A stretch of DNA of 52,161 bases. It comes from Chthoniobacterales bacterium (GTDB lineage Bacteria > Verrucomicrobiota > Verrucomicrobiia > Chthoniobacterales > UBA6821). Position numbers and translations under genes: made by a program. The notes below the pieces were generated by a model, which did not search any database, was not told the DNA's origin, and saw only the letters and a list, made by a program, of their open reading frames with translations. The stretch spans positions 1 through 52,161 of the forward strand of contig JAPJNA010000025.1 in NCBI GenBank assembly GCA_026461395.1, written 5' to 3'. This document shows, in pieces, positions 17,153-24,985 of this stretch. How positions within the stretch are numbered: position 1 is the first letter of the stretch; each line of letters begins with the position of its first letter.

Positions 17153-18157
17153 ATGAGCTCGGCTTCCCACTGGATCAATGCATGGCGCGGATCCCTAGCT
17201 GCCGATGCCTTAGCGATGCCTGTCCATTGGTACTACGACACGGCGGCACTCCATCGGGACTATGGGACTGTGGATCGCTTCATGGAGCCCAAGAATCCGC
17301 ATTCCGGGAGCATCCTCTGGCGTTCGCAATATCAAGCACTCAATGAGAAGGGAGACATCCTGCGGGAGCAGGCACAGTATTGGGGGCAGCGTGGGATTCA
17401 CTACCATCAGTTTCTCAAAGCAGGTGAGAACACGCTGAATTTGCGCCTCTCCCGGGAGCTCTTCGATTTTGTAAAGGAGCGAGGTGGCTATGATCCCGAC
17501 GCTTGGCTGGAGCGCTACATTGCTCGGATGCTGGAGCCTGGCTGGCATCACGACACCTACGTGGAAGAGTACCACCGTTCGTTCTTCACGCGCTATGCCC
17601 AGGGAAAGAAGCCACGGAAGTGCGGCATTAGCGATGAGCATATCGGGGGGCTCGCGACCGTCCCTGCGCTCTGTGCTGCCTTGGAGGGAATGGGGCTGCC
17701 TGAGTTGCGATCTATCGTGAAGGAGCATGTCGGTCTGACCCATGCCCATGCCAATGTCCTTCGAGCCGCAGATACGCTGGTGCGCGTGCTCTGGGGAGTT
17801 TCGCTCGGTGAGTCCGTGCATGATGTCCTCCGCCGCGAGGCTGGGGATTGGATCTCTGGCAAAAAAGCCGACTCATGGCTTCACCAAGCTGACGAGCATG
17901 TCGTCGGATCCCGCTTCAGTCCGGCCTGCTACATCGCCGACGCGATGCCGGCTTCCCTCTATCTTGTCTGGAAGTATCAGTCCGATTTCACAGCAGGTAT
18001 TGTCGCCAACGCCATGGTTGGCGGAGACAACTGCCATCGTGGAGCCGTCGTTGGTAGTATCCTCGGGGCAGCTAACGGAGTGCCGGAACGATTTCTCCTA
18101 GGAAATTCTCCTGGAAATTCTCTTGAGAAGCATGCTTCCCGAACGCCCTCGCAATGA
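17153..18157 (+). CDS. ADP-ribosylglycohydrolase family protein
   Basis: 334 residues from the ATG at 17153 (MSSASHWINAWRGSLAADAL); an upstream TTG at 17126 is less likely. The family binds two Mg2+ ions and removes ADP-ribose from proteins, nucleic acids or small molecules. The C-terminal metal motif GGDNCHRGAVVGSILGAANG is intact, and the N-terminal GSLAADALAMPVHWYYD block matches the family. A His/Asp-rich middle (HVGLTHAHANVLRAAD) corresponds to the SLTHxD-type segment. The last four bases overlap the start of the next photolyase-like gene, so the two are translationally coupled. This coupling suggests a shared role in DNA damage or light response, but the substrate is unknown. Confidence 0.9.
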   Translation: MSSASHWINAWRGSLAADALAMPVHWYYDTAALHRDYGTVDRFMEPKNPHSGSILWRSQYQALNEKGDILREQAQYWGQRGIHYHQFLKAGENTLNLRLSRELFDFVKERGGYDPDAWLERYIARMLEPGWHHDTYVEEYHRSFFTRYAQGKKPRKCGISDEHIGGLATVPALCAALEGMGLPELRSIVKEHVGLTHAHANVLRAADTLVRVLWGVSLGESVHDVLRREAGDWISGKKADSWLHQADEHVVGSRFSPACYIADAMPASLYLVWKYQSDFTAGIVANAMVGGDNCHRGAVVGSILGAANGVPERFLLGNSPGNSLEKHASRTPSQ

Positions 18158-19383
18158 CGAGACCCCTGCTGACGCGAGAGGAGGGCCTAAGACGTCTGGG
18201 TGGGTTTGTACCCTTTGCGGGAAGAGACTATGCCGAGCGCCGTAACTACGTACCCGGCACGGTTTCTTCGCTCTCTCCCTATGTCCGCCATCGACTCCTC
18301 ACCGAGGAGGAGATCGCTGGCGCGGTCCTGCAGCGGCACTCCTACGAGGCGGCGGAAAAGTTCCTGCAGGAGGTCTGCTGGCGCACCTATTGGAAGGGAT
18401 GGCTGGAGATGAGACCAGGAATCTGGCTCCACTACCTCGAGGATCTCCACGCCCTGCGTGAGCGCATGGATGCTGAAACAGATTTCCTTGGCCGAGTCCG
18501 AGCTGCCGAGTCTGGAGAAACAGGCATCGAATGTCTGGACGACTGGGTCAAGGAGCTGTGTGAGACGGGATACCTCCACAACCATGTCCGAATGTGGTTT
18601 GCGAGCATCTGGATTCATACGCTACGTCTGCCGTGGCAACTTGGTGCTGACTTCTTCCTACGGCATCTTCTCGATGGAGATGCAGCCTCCAATACCCTCT
18701 CGTGGCGCTGGGTGTGTGGTCTGCAGACACCAGGGAAGGTCTATGTGGCGAGCGCAGAGAATATTGAACGATACACGGAGGGGCGTTACGCCCCCTTTGG
18801 ACTCCTGGCAACAGAGACTCCGCCGATTCCTACGGATCATTCCATTCCGAAACCGCAGCTGCTTCCTGCGCGAGAGACTCATGTGCCCGGGCAGAAAACG
18901 GTTCTGCTAGTCACCGAGGAGGATCTCTCTCCGGAGAGTTGGTGTGTCCCGACGGCCGATGTGTCGGGAGTGATTCTGATTGATACAGCTGACGCCACTG
19001 CCGGGACCTCACGGAATGTAACGACCTTCAAACGGGAGGCTCTTGAGTCAACCAAGGAACGACTGGTGGCATCGGGCTACTCCTCGGTAACGCTCCTAAG
19101 TGCGTCGATGGGGACGATGGAGACGATGGGGACGCATTGGGAAAACTTGAGCCGACTCCTGCAGGCCCATTATGTTGATGGAACTTCTACCGTCAGCATG
19201 ATGGGGGCCCCGGTAGGGCCGACCCAGCAGTTCATGGATCCCTTACTCTCGCTCCTGAAGCAGGAGGGAGTGGCCGTGCGGAGATTACGAAGAGACTGGG
19301 ATGATGCCCTCTGGCCTCATGCCACGCATGGATTCTTCAGATTCAAGGAGCAGATTCCCATCGTCCTTCGGCGGTTTGCCTAG
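18154..19383 (+). CDS. photolyase-type FAD-binding protein with domains apparently in permuted order
   Basis: 409 residues. It begins directly with a photolyase catalytic (FAD) domain: LSPYVRHRLLTEEEI, EVCWRTYWKGWLEMR, TGYLHNHVRMWFASIWIHT, DGDAASNTLSWRWVCGLQT (residues about 40-200). The SWRW block keeps the tryptophans missing from the neighbouring cryptochrome-type protein. There is no N-terminal antenna domain. Instead residues about 245-405 form an alpha/beta-looking region starting KTVLLVTEEDLSPESWCVP, which resembles a photolyase antenna domain moved to the C-terminus. That reading is inference. It overlaps the glycohydrolase gene by 4 bp and ends the plus-strand operon. Confidence 0.85.
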   Translation: MTRPLLTREEGLRRLGGFVPFAGRDYAERRNYVPGTVSSLSPYVRHRLLTEEEIAGAVLQRHSYEAAEKFLQEVCWRTYWKGWLEMRPGIWLHYLEDLHALRERMDAETDFLGRVRAAESGETGIECLDDWVKELCETGYLHNHVRMWFASIWIHTLRLPWQLGADFFLRHLLDGDAASNTLSWRWVCGLQTPGKVYVASAENIERYTEGRYAPFGLLATETPPIPTDHSIPKPQLLPARETHVPGQKTVLLVTEEDLSPESWCVPTADVSGVILIDTADATAGTSRNVTTFKREALESTKERLVASGYSSVTLLSASMGTMETMGTHWENLSRLLQAHYVDGTSTVSMMGAPVGPTQQFMDPLLSLLKQEGVAVRRLRRDWDDALWPHATHGFFRFKEQIPIVLRRFA

Positions 19384-19404
19384 GAGTAGACGTCCTAGGC
19401 CGAT

Positions 19405-19704
19405 TCAACTCGGATCGTTTGAATTGGGTTCATCAGCATCGACGTCATCTTCATCCGATTCGTTCATAGTTCGGCCTGGGGACTTAAGACGCCTCTCAAG
19501 AAGTTTACGGTGCTTTGTGACCCGTCCTGCAACTCGCTTGCGCCACATGGCAAAACTGGAAGGCTTGAGTTCGCGACGCATGATGTCGATCACCTCATGC
19601 TCTGCAAGACCGGTGCGTGTTTTGATTTCTTCAAATGTGGTCCGATCTTCCCATGCGAGTCGGATCACCAGAGAAATCTGATCACTTTGAATTTTCCCTT
19701 TCAT
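19405..19704 (-). CDS. TIGR03643/DUF2805 family small protein
   Basis: 99 residues. The N-terminal two thirds (SLVIRLAWEDRTTFEEIKTR, then TGLAEHEVIDIMRRELKPSS and FAMWRKRVAGR) match the TIGR03643/DUF2805 pattern, with a helix-turn-helix-like arrangement. The C-terminal tail is acidic and low in complexity (DEDDVDADEPNSNDPS). Members of this family are recurrently found close to photolyase/cryptochrome genes, as here. A DNA-binding or regulatory role is plausible but unproven. It is convergent with the preceding FAD protein and lies 9 bp after alkB on the minus strand, so it is probably in the alkB transcript. Confidence 0.85.
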   Translation of the reverse strand: MKGKIQSDQISLVIRLAWEDRTTFEEIKTRTGLAEHEVIDIMRRELKPSSFAMWRKRVAGRVTKHRKLLERRLKSPGRTMNESDEDDVDADEPNSNDPS

Positions 19705-19713
19705 GGTGTGTGA

Positions 19714-20421
19714 TCAGTGGATTCCAATGAATTTCCGGAAGGTGAGGTTGATCCTGGGTATCGTGATCTTCTTCGTCTTGGGCATGGTGTGCACCCAGTG
19801 ATGCTGGGTAGCTCCTTTCATCACCAGCAGACTGCCATCCTCTAGGAGCACAGAGACGACCTCCCCGGACTTGCGGTGCTTCAGCTTGAAGATCCTTTCC
19901 GCCCCAAAGCTCACGGAGGCAATGAGAGGATTCTCTCCCAGGGTCTTTTCGTCATCGCTGTGCCATCCCATTCCCTCGGAGCCGTCATGGTAAAGATTCA
20001 GCAGGCAAGAGTTGAACTGGTGGCCGCACTCGCTCTCGACGCGCTCCTTGATCGTGAGAAGAGCAGGGGTCCATGGTGCCGCGACCTTGCTTGTGCCGGA
20101 ATAGGAGTAGGTGAACTCTCCATCCCCCATCCAGGCCACTTTCCGTGAGAGGATCCTTTTCTGCCCAAAGAGGATCACCTCGTCCTGCTGCCAAGGAATC
20201 CCTGCCAGGAGATCTTCAAAAAGTCGGGATGACTCCCCTTCTCCAAAGAGCGAAGGGACATATTCGACGATTCCATCATAGGGAAGATAATGAAGAAGCT
20301 GCCTTTTATTCACAGGCACAGAGGCCCCTGCTGGTGTCACGACCAGTTGGGAGGGTGATTCCAGAAACGAGGCTTGCCCACATGGCAGTGCAGCGACGTC
20401 CCAATGACGTTTCCAAACCAT
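19714..20421 (-). CDS. AlkB-like 2-oxoglutarate/Fe(II) DNA repair dioxygenase
   Basis: 235 residues from the ATG at 20419-20421 (MVWKRHWDVAAL). The track's longer start would overlap the upstream membrane protein gene by 167 bp and encodes a non-family leader. The jelly-roll core shows the iron ligands MGWHSDDEKTLGENP (HxD) and the distal His in HWVHTMPKTKK, followed by the 2-oxoglutarate-binding arginines in IPRINLTFR. The segment FNSCLLNLYHDGSEGMGWHS is typical of ALKBH2/3-like bacterial AlkB. The enzyme oxidatively removes alkyl groups from DNA or RNA bases. Its location next to photolyase genes makes this a direct-reversal repair locus. Confidence 0.92.
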   Translation of the reverse strand: MVWKRHWDVAALPCGQASFLESPSQLVVTPAGASVPVNKRQLLHYLPYDGIVEYVPSLFGEGESSRLFEDLLAGIPWQQDEVILFGQKRILSRKVAWMGDGEFTYSYSGTSKVAAPWTPALLTIKERVESECGHQFNSCLLNLYHDGSEGMGWHSDDEKTLGENPLIASVSFGAERIFKLKHRKSGEVVSVLLEDGSLLVMKGATQHHWVHTMPKTKKITIPRINLTFRKFIGIH

Positions 20422-20455
20422 CGGGTGACGTAGAAAAGGAGGCGCGGAATCTGGT

Positions 20456-21469
20456 TCATGAGTGTTGGTCGAGTTTAGAGAGTCGCTCCTGTAGCGGCGG
20501 GATGGGGTGAAACACTGCCGTCTTGACGGCAGAGAGGGAAATGTCCGTGGCATTGAGCCGCTCGATCTTGGAGAGGAGTTCACTGACTTCCATAGGTGAG
20601 GCGAGCGAGGCGAGAAAGGCATCGCCCCGGTTCATCCAGAACCTGTTGAGCGTTGGCCAGACAAAGAGCGCCAGAAAGCACCAGGAACTCATGACAGACG
20701 CGCCGATGAGGCCTGCTTGCACGGCATTCGCACTTGGAATGAGAGTAGCCAGCAAAATCCCAAGCAGTGTCCAGGACGCCACAATTAGGAGCGTGAGGAG
20801 CCAAGTGCCGGATTTTCTATAGCATTCCTCACGGGAGGCCATCAGCGCCGCTTCGCGAGGAGTCAGCCATTGGGCGACCGTTGCCGATAGGGAAAGAAGT
20901 CCGCGTGGGGTGATGCAGCCATTTACCGTTTCTTCGTCACCTAGATCAAACCACCGGACTGGTCTGGGCGTCACCCCCAAGGATTGCAGTTCCGCATTCA
21001 TGCTCTTTTCAAACACCTCTTTAGAAGATCCTGCTGGCGCAGAATCACCGGCAGGAACGAGCAGAAACAAAAGGATGACCACGGCGCTCGCGGCAATGAT
21101 CAGAATCGTCGTTCCGGAGCGAGAGGCTAGATGGAGTGCCGAAAAATAGATCATTCCGATCCAGAGTCCGATCAGCGTGACGAAGCGACCTCGGATCCAA
21201 TCCGACAACCAATGGCTTGCCGATTGCCCCGTGCGGCCCACGGCCTGCTCCACGGTATGTCCCGAGAGCATGTCGAAAGGGAGGTTGGCCAGTGTGACCA
21301 GGATCGCCACAGCAAGAAGGACCACCGCAATCCCCAGTAGACCGAATCCGGAAAATCCCATCGCCCACCACGATGCACTCAGAGCGAGTCCCCAGATCAG
21401 CGCAAGATTGGCTCCGATGGAGGTGATGCCTGACCAGAGGCGGATGCGTTGGTAATGGGTGGAATCCAC
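20456..21469 (-). CDS. degenerate M48-like multi-pass membrane protein (zinc ligands lost)
   Basis: 337 residues from a GTG at 21467-21469. About six membrane segments are visible. The arrangement, including GHTVEQAVGRTGQSASHWLS before a helix and DEETVNGCITPRGLLSLSATV before a TPREAALMAS helix, mirrors STE24/HtpX M48 peptidases. Where those have HELGH, this protein has SREEC, and the later Glu ligand is also not recognisable (NRFWMNRGDAF). It should therefore not be an active zinc protease. It precedes alkB by 34 bp on the same strand. Its first ~70 bp and upstream terminator region are duplicated 4.6 kb away. The M48 link is by pattern only. Confidence 0.55.
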   Translation of the reverse strand: MDSTHYQRIRLWSGITSIGANLALIWGLALSASWWAMGFSGFGLLGIAVVLLAVAILVTLANLPFDMLSGHTVEQAVGRTGQSASHWLSDWIRGRFVTLIGLWIGMIYFSALHLASRSGTTILIIAASAVVILLFLLVPAGDSAPAGSSKEVFEKSMNAELQSLGVTPRPVRWFDLGDEETVNGCITPRGLLSLSATVAQWLTPREAALMASREECYRKSGTWLLTLLIVASWTLLGILLATLIPSANAVQAGLIGASVMSSWCFLALFVWPTLNRFWMNRGDAFLASLASPMEVSELLSKIERLNATDISLSAVKTAVFHPIPPLQERLSKLDQHS

Positions 21470-21511
21470 AACGTAGTTTGTAAAAAAGAGAAGGCCGGGT
21501 CAATGACCCGG
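21384..21511. repeat. direct repeat copy 1 (boundary of sulfatase island)
   Basis: 21384-21451 is identical over 68 bp to 26018-26085, and after a diverged ~22-bp spacer the last 38 bp (TAGTTTGTAAAAAAGAGAAG and on) match 26109-26146 at all but one position. This copy covers the first codons of the M48-like gene and its upstream hairpin. Confidence 0.9.
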
Positions 21512-22076
21512 TCGCCATCGGTTCGCTGCTTTGGAAAGACCCTCTCAACCCTGGAGAGTCAGTCGTTCCTTACTATGACAGCTCATGCGTTGAAGGTTGT
21601 TGGATCTTTCGAATCTTGGCTCTTCGCTATTTTGAATGGGTTCTTCAGGGAGTAGAGGAGGCAGGGAAGAGGGACAATAATGAATCTGGAACTCAGGAAC
21701 TCACGAACGGATGAAAACCGGAAAAACTCTAACAGGTATAAGGATGGAGTCATCTTTGTCTTTCGGGTTCTCCACTCCAGTTCACCTTTTTTTCCTGAGT
21801 TTCTGAGTTCCAGATTCAACCTTCATTCTTCAGTACTGCTGATTGTTTTGAGTCTCTACCCACTTCAAACAGCGAGGAGTCCGAATCTTTATCAGCCCGA
21901 GTATTCCAACCCTCCTTCACATGAACAACCTCGGGAAACTTCACACCTAACCCTCTGGTAGAAACGTTACCATTACACTGTCTTAAACATTAGTGACTCC
22001 AAAAGTTCTCCTTTGTAAGATATGCCTGTCTAAATAGGACTTCTTCAGATAAGAAATCCCCTGCCTGCCAACCTTT
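21512..22076. other. intergenic region carrying an inverted repeat (21681-21818)
   Basis: 565 bp with no credible gene; short ORFs on both strands arise from the repeat itself. TGAATCTGGAACTCAGGAAC at 21681 and its near-exact reverse complement at 21796-21818 (22 of 23 positions) bound a 138-bp segment. The rest, up to the sulfatase start, shows no terminator or clear promoter. It lies just inside the direct repeat that marks the edge of the sulfatase island. Confidence 0.6.
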
Positions 22077-23621
22077 ATGAAGATCACATTATTCCCTACG
22101 CGACTCCTTTTCGCCATTCTTGGACTGCTCATCACCGCGCTCTCATCGCATGCGGCCGATAAACAGAAAAAGCCCAACATTCTCATCATCTGGGGTGATG
22201 ACATCGGTCAGTTCAATCTCAGTGCAATTAACCGCGGCATGATGGGCTACCGCACACCGAATATCGACCGTATCGCCAGCGAGGGTGCTTATTTTACCGA
22301 TTGGTACGGCCAGCAGTCCTGCACGGCAGGACGCGCAGCGTTTATCACAGGCCAGTCACCGATCCGCACTGGCCTTACTAAAGTGGGTCTTCCAGGTGCA
22401 CCTGAAGGGATGAAAAAAGAGGATCCCACTATCGCAACCCTTCTTAGAGCACAGGGCTATGTCACGGGCCAGTTCGGCAAGAATCACCTCGGGGATCGGG
22501 ACGACATGCTGCCCACCAGTAATGGATTTGATGAGTTTTTTGGGAATCTCTATCACCTGAATGCCGAGGAGGAGCCTGAAAACCCCGACTACCCGAAGAG
22601 TCCCGAGTTCAAAAAGAAGTTCGCCCCACGTGGTGTGATTCATAGTTATGCAGACGGCCGCATCAAGGACACAGGCCCACTGAACAAAAAACGCATGGAG
22701 ACGATTGACGACGAGGTCAACGAAAAGACCTTCGCCTTCATGGAGCGTGCGGCAAAGGAGGGTAAGCCTTTCTTTCTTTGGTGGAACTCCACACGCATGC
22801 ACATCTTCACCCACTTGAAGAAGGAGTCCGACGGCAAGACGGGCTTGGGCATTTATGCGGATGGTATGGTTGAGCACGATGCTCATGTCGGTCAGTTGCT
22901 TGCGAAACTCAAGGAGCTTGGTCTTGAGGAGAACACCATCGTGATGTATTCCAGCGACAATGGTGCCGAGGCCTTCACCTGGCCGGATGGCGGTACCACT
23001 ATGTTCCGTGGTGAGAAAAACACCCAGTGGGAGGGAGGATATCGCGTGCCGACCTTCATCCGCTGGCCTGGCGTTATCAAGCCCGGCACCGTGATCAACG
23101 ATATCGGCTCCCATGAAGACATGTTACCCACCCTGCTTGCCGCTGCGGGAGACCCAACCGTAAAAGAAGATTTACTGAAGGGATTGAAGGTCGAGGAGAC
23201 CACTTACAAAGTACACTTGGATGGCAATAACCTCCTGCCCTCACTGAAAGGAGAGGCTCCCTGGCCTCGCAAGGAATTCATCTATTGGACCGATGACGGT
23301 AGCGTTGCCGCCCTTCGGTATGAAAACTGGAAGATTACTTTCCTTAAACAAAATGCCCACGGCATGAATGTCTGGCTTCATCCGTTTGAGGCGCTGAGGG
23401 CTCCGATGGTCACCAACCTTCGCATGGACCCCTTCGAACTCGCTCCGGACATTGGCATGGGTTACCAACGCTGGTACCTGGAGCACATGTTTGTCATCGC
23501 ACCTGCCGCAAATTATGTGGGGGGATGGTTGCAGAGCTTCCGTGAGTTCCCTCCACGTCAAAAGCCCGGCAGCTTCAATCTTGATCGCGTGATGGAGTCG
23601 GTGACCTCGGCGAATGAGTAA
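22077..23621 (+). CDS. secreted type I (formylglycine-dependent) sulfatase
   Basis: 514 residues with a clear signal peptide (LFAILGLLITALSSHAA). The catalytic core has the metal-binding DD in NILIIWGDDIGQFN and the formylglycine site SCTAGRAAFITGQ (C-x-A-G-R variant of C-x-P-S-R); the cysteine to be oxidised is present. GQFGKNHLGDRD and MYSSDNGAEAF match the other active-site blocks. It hydrolyses sulfate esters in the periplasm or outside the cell; the substrate (polysaccharide or small aryl sulfate) cannot be told. A gene for the maturing enzyme lies two genes downstream. No SusC/D or glycosidase genes are nearby. Confidence 0.93.
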   Translation: MKITLFPTRLLFAILGLLITALSSHAADKQKKPNILIIWGDDIGQFNLSAINRGMMGYRTPNIDRIASEGAYFTDWYGQQSCTAGRAAFITGQSPIRTGLTKVGLPGAPEGMKKEDPTIATLLRAQGYVTGQFGKNHLGDRDDMLPTSNGFDEFFGNLYHLNAEEEPENPDYPKSPEFKKKFAPRGVIHSYADGRIKDTGPLNKKRMETIDDEVNEKTFAFMERAAKEGKPFFLWWNSTRMHIFTHLKKESDGKTGLGIYADGMVEHDAHVGQLLAKLKELGLEENTIVMYSSDNGAEAFTWPDGGTTMFRGEKNTQWEGGYRVPTFIRWPGVIKPGTVINDIGSHEDMLPTLLAAAGDPTVKEDLLKGLKVEETTYKVHLDGNNLLPSLKGEAPWPRKEFIYWTDDGSVAALRYENWKITFLKQNAHGMNVWLHPFEALRAPMVTNLRMDPFELAPDIGMGYQRWYLEHMFVIAPAANYVGGWLQSFREFPPRQKPGSFNLDRVMESVTSANE

Positions 23622-23629
23622 GGGAGAAG

Positions 23630-23676
23630 AGTCACGGTGATCCGCCGAGGCCCCCCAGCGGGGCTGGGTTGTGACT
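23630..23676 (+). terminator. stem-loop after the sulfatase gene
   Basis: An inner hairpin CCCAGC-GGG-GCTGGG (23654-23668) sits within an outer pair AGTCAC/GTGACT (23630-23635, 23671-23676), 9 bp after the sulfatase stop. There is no T-run, so it may be an RNA-stabilising or weak termination structure. Confidence 0.4.
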
Positions 23677-23744
23677 GATATGAAAAAGGACTGGCGGTCT
23701 ATCTTTTCAGAGTAATACGTTCCCTTTCTCCCATTGCTAAAGTC

Positions 23745-24974
23745 ATGAAATCCATCTCGTTTTTACTATTACTAGGTTTTCCTATCCTATCTCCTCAAGT
23801 TGCCCTTCAAGCAAATTACGAGGTTCTAGAGCCAGTTCCTGCAGCAAGCTTCATCCCTGCTGCCCTGATGACGAACACTCTCTTCACCATCTCACCAATG
23901 GCGCAGAGTGATGATCTCCATCTTACCTACACCCTTCAGAGTCCTGCTGGTACAGAATCAATCATCGGCACGCAGAGCCTCATCACACGCGTCAACGAGA
24001 TGAAAGCACTCGTAGCGCTCGATGAAATTGACAATTCGGAGGAGTTTGGAAAGTCCCTACTCAAGGCGGGTGCCGAAAAAGTCGGGAGCGTGAGGGATGT
24101 CGTGAAAGATCCACTTGGCACCGTGCAACGCCTTCCCCTCGGAGCCTCCCGACTCTTGGGACGCGTCTCCACCTCTGTTAAAAATGCTGCCGAGGGGAAT
24201 GCCGATCCGCGCGCTGGAGCTCAAGCTGTTCTAGGAATCAGGAGAATGAAAAACGAATTGGCCGCTCGTTTCGGAGTCAGTCCCTACACACGAGATGCCT
24301 CGCTTCAGAATAAGCTGGATGCCACTGCTCGGGCGATGGCGGGTGGCGCTCTCGTGGTGAACCTCTCAGGTCTCATGTTCACCGGAGGAGTCGGCACTGC
24401 CATTTCCGTAGTTGGCGTGAATCAGACACTTCAGCGCACACTCATTGAGTCGACACCCGAGGAAATGGCAGTCAAGAACCGCGCTACACTTCTGGCACTC
24501 AAGGCCGCTCCCGATGCGGTGGAAGGCTTTCTCTCGAATCCCGCCCTCTCACCTTGGCAGAAGACGATTCTCACCGCCGAACTGAAGGATATTGGTCTGA
24601 ATCCAGATCCCTTTCTTCAGCTTGCATCAAAGCCCGCAACCCAAGAGGAGGTTCTTGATGAGATGCAAATCGTGCAAATTTTACTCAAACACCACAAAGA
24701 AATCGCCCCCATTATTTCCTTGGGTGAGGTTGATGGCGTGCTGACAACACTAGATGCAAACGGCGCCTTAGTCACACCAGTTGGCGCAGATCTCATTCTC
24801 TGGAGTGCAGCAACTGAGTCCCGCACCGATGCCCTCCTGAAAAGAGCGAAGGAAGATCCGAGGGTAAAACATGTGACCCTTGCCACAGATGGTCTCATCT
24901 CGGCACGTGCTCTGGAGGAATTCAACAAGCGGGGAATCCTCGCGACCCCTCAAGCTCTCGGCCCCCTACGCTAA
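23745..24974 (+). CDS. secreted protein of unknown function
   Basis: 409 residues that I do not recognise. An N-terminal signal peptide is likely (SISFLLLLGFPILSPQVAL). Residues about 110-150 are helical (KAGAEKVGSVRDVVKDPLGT), followed by an Ala/Gly-rich hydrophobic stretch (AMAGGALVVNLSGLMFTGGV) that could be a membrane segment. The C-terminal part has an alpha/beta feel (ADLILWSAATESRTDALLKR, VKHVTLATDGLISARALEEF). No cysteine pattern or catalytic motif stands out. It lies between the sulfatase and the formylglycine-generating enzyme, 12 bp before the latter, so it may be co-transcribed with it. Confidence 0.6.
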   Translation: MKSISFLLLLGFPILSPQVALQANYEVLEPVPAASFIPAALMTNTLFTISPMAQSDDLHLTYTLQSPAGTESIIGTQSLITRVNEMKALVALDEIDNSEEFGKSLLKAGAEKVGSVRDVVKDPLGTVQRLPLGASRLLGRVSTSVKNAAEGNADPRAGAQAVLGIRRMKNELAARFGVSPYTRDASLQNKLDATARAMAGGALVVNLSGLMFTGGVGTAISVVGVNQTLQRTLIESTPEEMAVKNRATLLALKAAPDAVEGFLSNPALSPWQKTILTAELKDIGLNPDPFLQLASKPATQEEVLDEMQIVQILLKHHKEIAPIISLGEVDGVLTTLDANGALVTPVGADLILWSAATESRTDALLKRAKEDPRVKHVTLATDGLISARALEEFNKRGILATPQALGPLR

Positions 24975-24985
24975 CTAGCTTCAGA

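Noticed and set aside
22356-23114. 252-aa minus-strand ORF opposite the sulfatase
   Set aside because: Shadow of the sulfatase gene; all active-site motifs lie on the plus strand.
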